Part shown: positions 6,697-9,627 of the stretch, one piece after another
Layout: the number at the start of each line of letters is the position of its first letter
Position numbering within the stretch: position 1 is the stretch's first letter
Assembly (NCBI GenBank): GCA_021815935.1
Contig: JAKAZH010000056.1
Span: forward strand, 1 to 9,627
Source of the DNA: Actinomycetes bacterium
GTDB lineage: Bacteria > Actinomycetota > Acidimicrobiia > Acidimicrobiales > Palsa-688
DNA: 9,627 bases
Direction: 5' to 3'
Notes under the pieces: generated by a model
Told to the model about the DNA's origin: nothing
Databases searched by the model: none
Seen by the model: only the letters and a program-made list of their open reading frames with translations
Translations under genes and position numbers: made by a program

Positions 6697-8313
6697 GTGA
6701 TCGCGAGTGGATCTATGGTTGACCTGACCGCAGCGTCACGCGCCGTCGCAGCCGCCCAAGGCGCAATCGGCGCGACAATACGCCACCTGGCGAACGGCGG
6801 CCCCGAAGCGCTCGAAGCGCATCAGGCTGTTTCGTATGACCTGGCTCACGCAGCGGCGGCGCTGGAAGGGGCTCGGGTGGCCGTCGAATACGGGGCGCGT
6901 GGTGAGCTGGAGGCGCAGATCGCATGCGCGTTCGTCGCTGACTCGCTCGCCGACCTGGCCGGGCGGATCGCCGGGCGGGGAGAGGCATGGGGGTTGCCGG
7001 TCGGGTGCCTCGACGGTGCCCTTGCTGACGTCACGCCATACCGGGATCCTGCGTGGCTCGCAGGACTCGCCGGCAAGACCGGACCACGCCACCTCGACAG
7101 CGACTTCGAGCTGGTTCAAGAGACTTTCCGACGCTTCGCCGAAGAACGGATCGCCCCCGTCGCCGAGGCCATCCACCGGGAGAACGCCGACATCCCCGAG
7201 TCGATCATCTCCGGCTTGGCGGATCTCGGCGCGTTCGGGCTTTCAATCCCCGAGGAGTACGGCGGCTTCGCAAGCGGCAGCGAGAGCGACTACCTCGGCA
7301 TGGTCGTGGCTACTGAAGAGTTGTCACGGGCGTCTCTCGGCGCCGGTGGATCGTTGGTCACACGACCCGAGATCCTTGCACGTGCGCTCGTCCGCGGTGG
7401 CACCGAGGAACAAAAACGGCGCTGGCTGCCGCGACTTGCGAGCGGGCAGATCATGGCGGCGGTGGCGGTCACAGAGCCGGACTTCGGTTCGGACGTGGCA
7501 GGAGTGACAGTCAGCGCGACTGCTCTCGCGGACGGCGGTTGGGCGATCAACGGGACCAAGACGTGGTCGACGTTCGCCGCGCGGGCGGACGTTCTGATGC
7601 TGCTCGCGCGCACCGACCCCGATCGTTCGATCGGGCATCGTGGGTTGTCGCTGTTCGTTATTGAAAAAGAGCGCGCCGACGGCCGCGGGTTCTCCCTCAC
7701 CCAGCCCGGGGGCGGACGCCTCGAAGGCCGTCCAATCGACACCATCGGCTACCGGGGCATGCATTCCTACGAGCTTTCCTTCGACGGGTGGGCGGTCCCT
7801 GCCGGCTCGCTCGTCGGCGGGGACAAAGGACTGGGCCGGGGTTTCTACCTGCAAATGGAGGGCTTCGAGAACGGGCGCCTTCAGACAGCGGCGCGCGCTG
7901 TCGGGGTAATGCAGGCGGCGTACGAGGCGGCGACCAAGTACGCGGCCGAGCGCGTCGTGTTCGGGCGGCCGATCGGCCGCTATCAGCTGAGCCAAGTCAA
8001 ACTGGCCCGCATGGCGGTCCACATAGCCGTAGCCCGCCAATACATGTACCAAGTGGCACGCCTTATGGCGAAAGGTGAAGGCGCCCTCGAAGCGTCGATG
8101 GTCAAGGCGTACGTGTGCCGCTCGGCGGAGTGGGTGACTCGTGAAGCGATGCAACTTCACGGCGGGATGGGATACGCCGAGGAGTACCCGGTGTCGCGCT
8201 ATTTCGTGGACGCCCGTGTGCTGTCCATCTTCGAGGGGGCTGACGAGACTCTGGCGCTCAAAGTCATCGCCCGACGCCTGGTGGAGAGAGCCCGAGGGAC
8301 CGACCGTAGTTGA
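6697..8313 (+). CDS. mcd: (2S)-methylsuccinyl-CoA dehydrogenase (acyl-CoA dehydrogenase family)
   Basis: This 538-residue FAD enzyme would oxidise (2S)-methylsuccinyl-CoA to mesaconyl-CoA, passing electrons to electron-transfer flavoprotein. The acyl-CoA dehydrogenase fold begins near residue 135 (HLDSDFELVQETFRRFAEE) and is preceded by about 130 residues of Ala-rich helical sequence. Such an extension is a known mark of Mcd; ordinary acyl-CoA dehydrogenases have ~380-400 residues. Family motifs: AVTEPDFGSDVAG (257-269), NGTKTWSTFA (285-294), AAERVVFGRPIGRYQLSQ (416-433), QLHGGMGYAEEYPVSRYF (486-503) and IFEGADETLALKVIARRL (511-528), where Glu513 is in the position of the catalytic base. The GTG start at 6697 has GAGGAG six bases upstream; an ATG at 6715 is less well placed. 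It diverges from ecm, the preceding pathway step, which strongly supports this substrate over a generic one. A hairpin follows the stop. Confidence 0.88.
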   Translation: MIASGSMVDLTAASRAVAAAQGAIGATIRHLANGGPEALEAHQAVSYDLAHAAAALEGARVAVEYGARGELEAQIACAFVADSLADLAGRIAGRGEAWGLPVGCLDGALADVTPYRDPAWLAGLAGKTGPRHLDSDFELVQETFRRFAEERIAPVAEAIHRENADIPESIISGLADLGAFGLSIPEEYGGFASGSESDYLGMVVATEELSRASLGAGGSLVTRPEILARALVRGGTEEQKRRWLPRLASGQIMAAVAVTEPDFGSDVAGVTVSATALADGGWAINGTKTWSTFAARADVLMLLARTDPDRSIGHRGLSLFVIEKERADGRGFSLTQPGGGRLEGRPIDTIGYRGMHSYELSFDGWAVPAGSLVGGDKGLGRGFYLQMEGFENGRLQTAARAVGVMQAAYEAATKYAAERVVFGRPIGRYQLSQVKLARMAVHIAVARQYMYQVARLMAKGEGALEASMVKAYVCRSAEWVTREAMQLHGGMGYAEEYPVSRYFVDARVLSIFEGADETLALKVIARRLVERARGTDRS

Positions 8314-8316
8314 CGA

Positions 8317-8336
8317 CTAGCTCCCGTTGGAGCTGG
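8317..8336 (+). terminator. Hairpin immediately after mcd
   Basis: Beginning four bases after the mcd stop, AGCTCC (8319-8324) and GGAGCT (8329-8334) form a six-base stem with a CGTT loop. The stem extends by a T-G and a C-G pair to eight. There is no T tract, so it may act weakly as a terminator or just protect the 3' end. Confidence 0.4.
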
Positions 8337-8442
8337 CAGGTGCGGACGGTGGCTGTGGCGGGTTGCGGCGGGTTGCGGGTCGAATTGCCGTAATTCGCTT
8401 GTCGCAGCCGTAAAGACCGCCCCGCGTCGTCGATTTGGAGAG

Positions 8443-8489
8443 GACTGTGACCGTAATTGCACATTTTTCGTGCAATTACGGTCACAGTC
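8443..8489. repeat. Perfect 20-bp inverted repeat (hairpin, 7-base loop)
   Basis: The arms 8443-8462 (beginning GACTGTGACCG, ending TTGCAC) and 8470-8489 are exact reverse complements around the loop ATTTTTC. Allowing a G-T pair the stem extends to 8440-8492. The AT-rich core stands out against the GC-rich surroundings. There is no T tract after either arm, so it is not a classical terminator. It could be a dispersed palindromic repeat, a transposon end or miniature element, or a strong structural terminator or insulator. Confidence 0.85.
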
Positions 8490-8518
8490 TTCGCACGCAG
8501 GTCTCTGGAGGGTATATT
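8490..8518 (+). promoter_or_regulatory. Possible promoter TTCGCA-17-TATATT
   Basis: TTCGCA (8490-8495, four of six matches to the -35 consensus) and TATATT (8513-8518, five of six to the -10) are 17 bases apart, in the right direction for the downstream fibronectin-repeat remnant. The -35 begins at the last bases of the large hairpin. The AT-rich -10 is unusual for this GC-rich region. Evidence is by consensus only. Confidence 0.3.
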
Positions 8519-8823
8519 CGATGTCGCATTTCCGCTGACTCTCCTTATGAAGACCGAAGGCGAGAAGCTCTCTACAGGGTGCTCGGGAAACTGACCGAGC
8601 GCAGCGGGACTATCGGGGTGCACACGGCGGCTAGCCCCGGTGTTTCGTCGGTGACCTTGTCGTGGGTTGTTCCGTCTTCGGACGTGGGGTTCGCTGTCAC
8701 CGGCTACCACGCTTATGAGGGGACCAGGGCCGGTGCCGAGTCGACCGCTCCCGTGGCCTGCGTCTACGCGAGCGCCGCTGCTACTTCTTGCACGGTCGCC
8801 GGCCTGGCGGACGGCACCACTTA

Positions 8824-8828
8824 TTTTT
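8824..8828 (+). other. T-tract frameshift site within the fibronectin domain
   Basis: The sequence reads TAT TTT TCA in the upstream frame. One more T would give Tyr-Phe-Phe-Thr-Val, the expected fibronectin strand. A -1 slip on TTT would give the identical product. Loss of one T from a run of six is the simplest explanation. Confidence 0.8.
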
Positions 8829-8988
8829 CACTGTCGAGGCTGCTAACGCGGTCGGCTCGTCGGGACCCTCTAATGAGGTTGCCGCCACCCCCCAGGCCCC
8901 GCCAGCCCCGTCGCCGGTCAGCCGGGCTTGCTCGGCGTTGTTCCCTCGCCCTGATGTGGTGGGCGTGGCCGACACCTCCTCGGGTAAC

Positions 8989-9429
8989 GGCTATTGGATT
9001 GCCTCGGCCGCCGGGGCGGTAGCCGCGTGGGGTGACGCTCAAACCCTTGGTGGGATCCCCGATCCTTCCGCCCCGATAGTGGCCATCGCGGCTGCGCCCG
9101 CCGGGCAGGGATACTGGCTGGCCGACGCGGCTGGCGGGGTGCACGCGTTCGGCACCGCGGTCTACCACGGTCAAGTGACTTTCGCCCTCGACGGGCCGAT
9201 CGTTGGCATGGCCGTCGACCCGGCGACCGGCGGCTACTGGCTCCTGGGCGGCGACGGTGGTGTGTTCTCCATCGACGCCGCCTTCTACGGCTCCACCGGC
9301 AACGTCGCCTTGAACAAGCCAGCGGTGGGCATGGTGTCTACGCCCTCCGGTGACGGCTACCGTTTCGTGGCCGCCGACGGAGGTATCTTCGACTTCGGTT
9401 CCGCCGGCTTTTACGGATCAGGGGTCGGC
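8989..9429 (+). repeat. Four tandem 41-codon protein repeats
   Basis: Repeat units of 120-123 bases begin at 8989, 9109, 9232 and 9355. Each starts with Gly-Tyr-Trp (Gly-Tyr-Arg in the last) and carries a GG(V/I)-(F/H) core followed by FG or an equivalent. The third and fourth match best, ending FYGS. The first is the most diverged (AAGAVAAWGDA). The DNA is less alike than the protein, so the array is old and not a recent duplication. Confidence 0.75.
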
Positions 9430-9432
9430 TGA

Positions 9433-9535
9433 GCAAAAGCAACGTCATGTCTCTACCGGCCGGGCGGCCACGCCAGGCGACACCCCGAACGATGACACCT
9501 CCCGAAACGGTGCCTGCTGGCGCACTCATCCACCC
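9433..9535. other. Gap between converging remnant and PIN-domain gene
   Basis: No coding similarity is seen. Most of the structure is the left arm of the inverted repeat at 9510-9559. Confidence 0.5.
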
Positions 9536-9559
9536 TCACGGGACAGCGCCGGCAGGCAC
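9510..9559 (-). terminator. Inverted repeat spanning the vapC-like stop codon
   Basis: GTGCCTGCTGGCGC (9510-9523) pairs with GCGCCGGCAGGCAC (9546-9559) over 14 positions with a single G-T pair; the 22-base loop contains the stop of the PIN-domain gene. Half of the stem is therefore the last codons of that gene. It could terminate its transcript, although no T tract follows. Confidence 0.4.
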
Positions 9560-9627
9560 GACCCACTCGACGCGCTGGCCGGTCACCTCGGCGATCAACT
9601 CAAAGTCACGGTCGCAATGGAGCATGA
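9536..9627 (-). CDS. vapC: VapC-like PIN-domain ribonuclease toxin, C-terminal fragment
   Basis: Only the last 29 residues and the stop lie in the window; the gene enters from the right edge. The peptide reads MLHCDRDFELIAEVTGQ then RVEWVVPAGAVP. This matches the end of VapC toxins, where a (L/V)xHxDxDF(x)xIA motif supplies the last acidic residues of the PIN active site and is followed by TGQxxEWV. VapC proteins cleave tRNA or rRNA and are held inactive by a VapB partner, usually encoded just upstream, which here would be beyond the window. The first in-frame codon is ATG, but it is in the middle of the domain and is not the start. The fragment converges on the frameshifted surface-protein remnant. 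Family assignment rests on a short but characteristic stretch. Confidence 0.72.
   Translation of the reverse strand, partial: MLHCDRDFELIAEVTGQRVEWVVPAGAVP

Larger units (their letters stand above)
8314..8611. other. Non-coding stretch rich in small repeats
   Basis: I see no gene with supporting similarity here. The stretch contains, in order: the hairpin after mcd; a 10-base tandem duplication of GCGGGTTGCG (8358-8377); a small inverted repeat CGAATT-gccgt-AATTCG (8381-8397); the word CCGTAA at 8388, 8408 and 8451; the large perfect hairpin at 8443-8489; and a possible promoter at 8490-8518. Open frames crossing it have no recognisable protein and read straight through the hairpin. Confidence 0.55.
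8579..9432 (+). pseudogene. Frameshifted fibronectin III / FYGS-repeat surface protein remnant
   Basis: Two overlapping frames together give one protein. The first encodes most of a fibronectin type III domain (from about 8612: SSVTLSWVVPSSDVGFAVTGYH ... GLADGTTYF, quoted in parts). At the T tract 8824-8828 the reading must shift to the next frame to continue FFTVEAANAVGSSGPSNEVAATP, the end of the same domain. A Pro-rich linker follows, then about four copies of a 41-residue repeat (GYWLxxxDGGVFxFGxAxFYG type) at 8989-9108, 9109-9231, 9232-9354 and 9355-9429. Such repeats are common in secreted or cell-surface proteins of Acidimicrobiia and are thought to fold as a beta structure. There is no signal peptide; the 5' end is uncertain, with a GTG at 8579 in frame but no ribosome site. 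The last repeat is cut short by a TGA. Either a decayed gene fragment or a single-base sequencing error in the T run would explain it. Confidence 0.75.

Noticed and set aside
7324..8160. 278-residue minus-strand frame inside mcd
   Set aside because: Shadow of the dehydrogenase gene; His/Arg-rich and without motifs.
8443..8489. Classical Rho-independent terminator or CRISPR repeat
   Set aside because: No T tract follows either arm, and there is no second spaced copy of the full unit in the window, so neither label fits.
8264..8710. Minus-strand 148-residue frame over the mcd end and hairpin
   Set aside because: Arg-rich, no recognisable domain, antisense to mcd and to the fibronectin remnant; a GC-rich shadow.
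8435..9022. Continuous 195-residue frame starting with TTG at 8435
   Set aside because: It begins just before the large hairpin and reads through it, and after 8827 the residues become Arg/Pro-rich with no similarity. Only its middle part (from about 8612 to 8827) is real coding sequence.
8989..9429. DNA satellite or CRISPR-like array
   Set aside because: The periodicity of ~123 bases is seen in protein sequence and keeps frame; it is a protein repeat and not a spacer array.
1..9627. tRNA, rRNA or insertion sequence genes
   Set aside because: No cloverleaf-like stretch, rRNA core sequence or transposase motif was recognised by eye on either strand.

Overview
The window is high-GC bacterial DNA with dense genes, GTG/TTG starts and strong Shine-Dalgarno sequences. 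Together with split pntAA/pntAB genes, a MeaA-type mutase and the 'GYW...DGG(V/I)F.FG.A.FYGS' repeats near the right end, this points to an actinobacterium, most likely of the Acidimicrobiia. That placement is an inference from gene types and not a phylogenetic result.

Layout from left to right: (1) 105-1450, plus strand: a DoxX-family membrane protein followed, with a one-base overlap, by a YgiD/DodA-like class III extradiol dioxygenase. (2) 1497-4476, minus strand: a complete three-gene proton-translocating NAD(P) transhydrogenase operon (pntAA, pntAB, pntB; transcribed right to left), with GTGA stop/start overlaps at both internal junctions. (3) 4570-6522, minus strand: a single-chain B12-dependent acyl-CoA mutase of the ethylmalonyl-CoA mutase (Ecm/MeaA) type. 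(4) 6523-6696: a divergent promoter region holding a perfect 7-1-7 palindrome. (5) 6697-8313, plus strand: a long acyl-CoA dehydrogenase with the N-terminal extension typical of (2S)-methylsuccinyl-CoA dehydrogenase (Mcd). (6) 8314-8611: a non-coding stretch with several inverted repeats, including a perfect 20-bp hairpin and a plausible promoter. (7) 8579-9432, plus strand: the remnant of a secreted-type fibronectin III plus 41-residue-repeat protein, frameshifted at a T tract and lacking a signal peptide. (8) 9536-9627, minus strand: the C-terminal end of a VapC-like PIN-domain toxin running off the window.

The functional core is the ecm/mcd divergent pair, which would encode two consecutive steps of the ethylmalonyl-CoA pathway: ethylmalonyl-CoA to methylsuccinyl-CoA to mesaconyl-CoA. 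The pathway's carboxylating reductase (Ccr) consumes NADPH, and the pnt operon directly downstream of ecm would regenerate NADPH from NADH using the proton gradient. The block therefore reads as a carbon-assimilation plus reducing-power module. Ccr itself is not in the window. The right end (8.3-9.6 kb) looks like a decaying accessory boundary.
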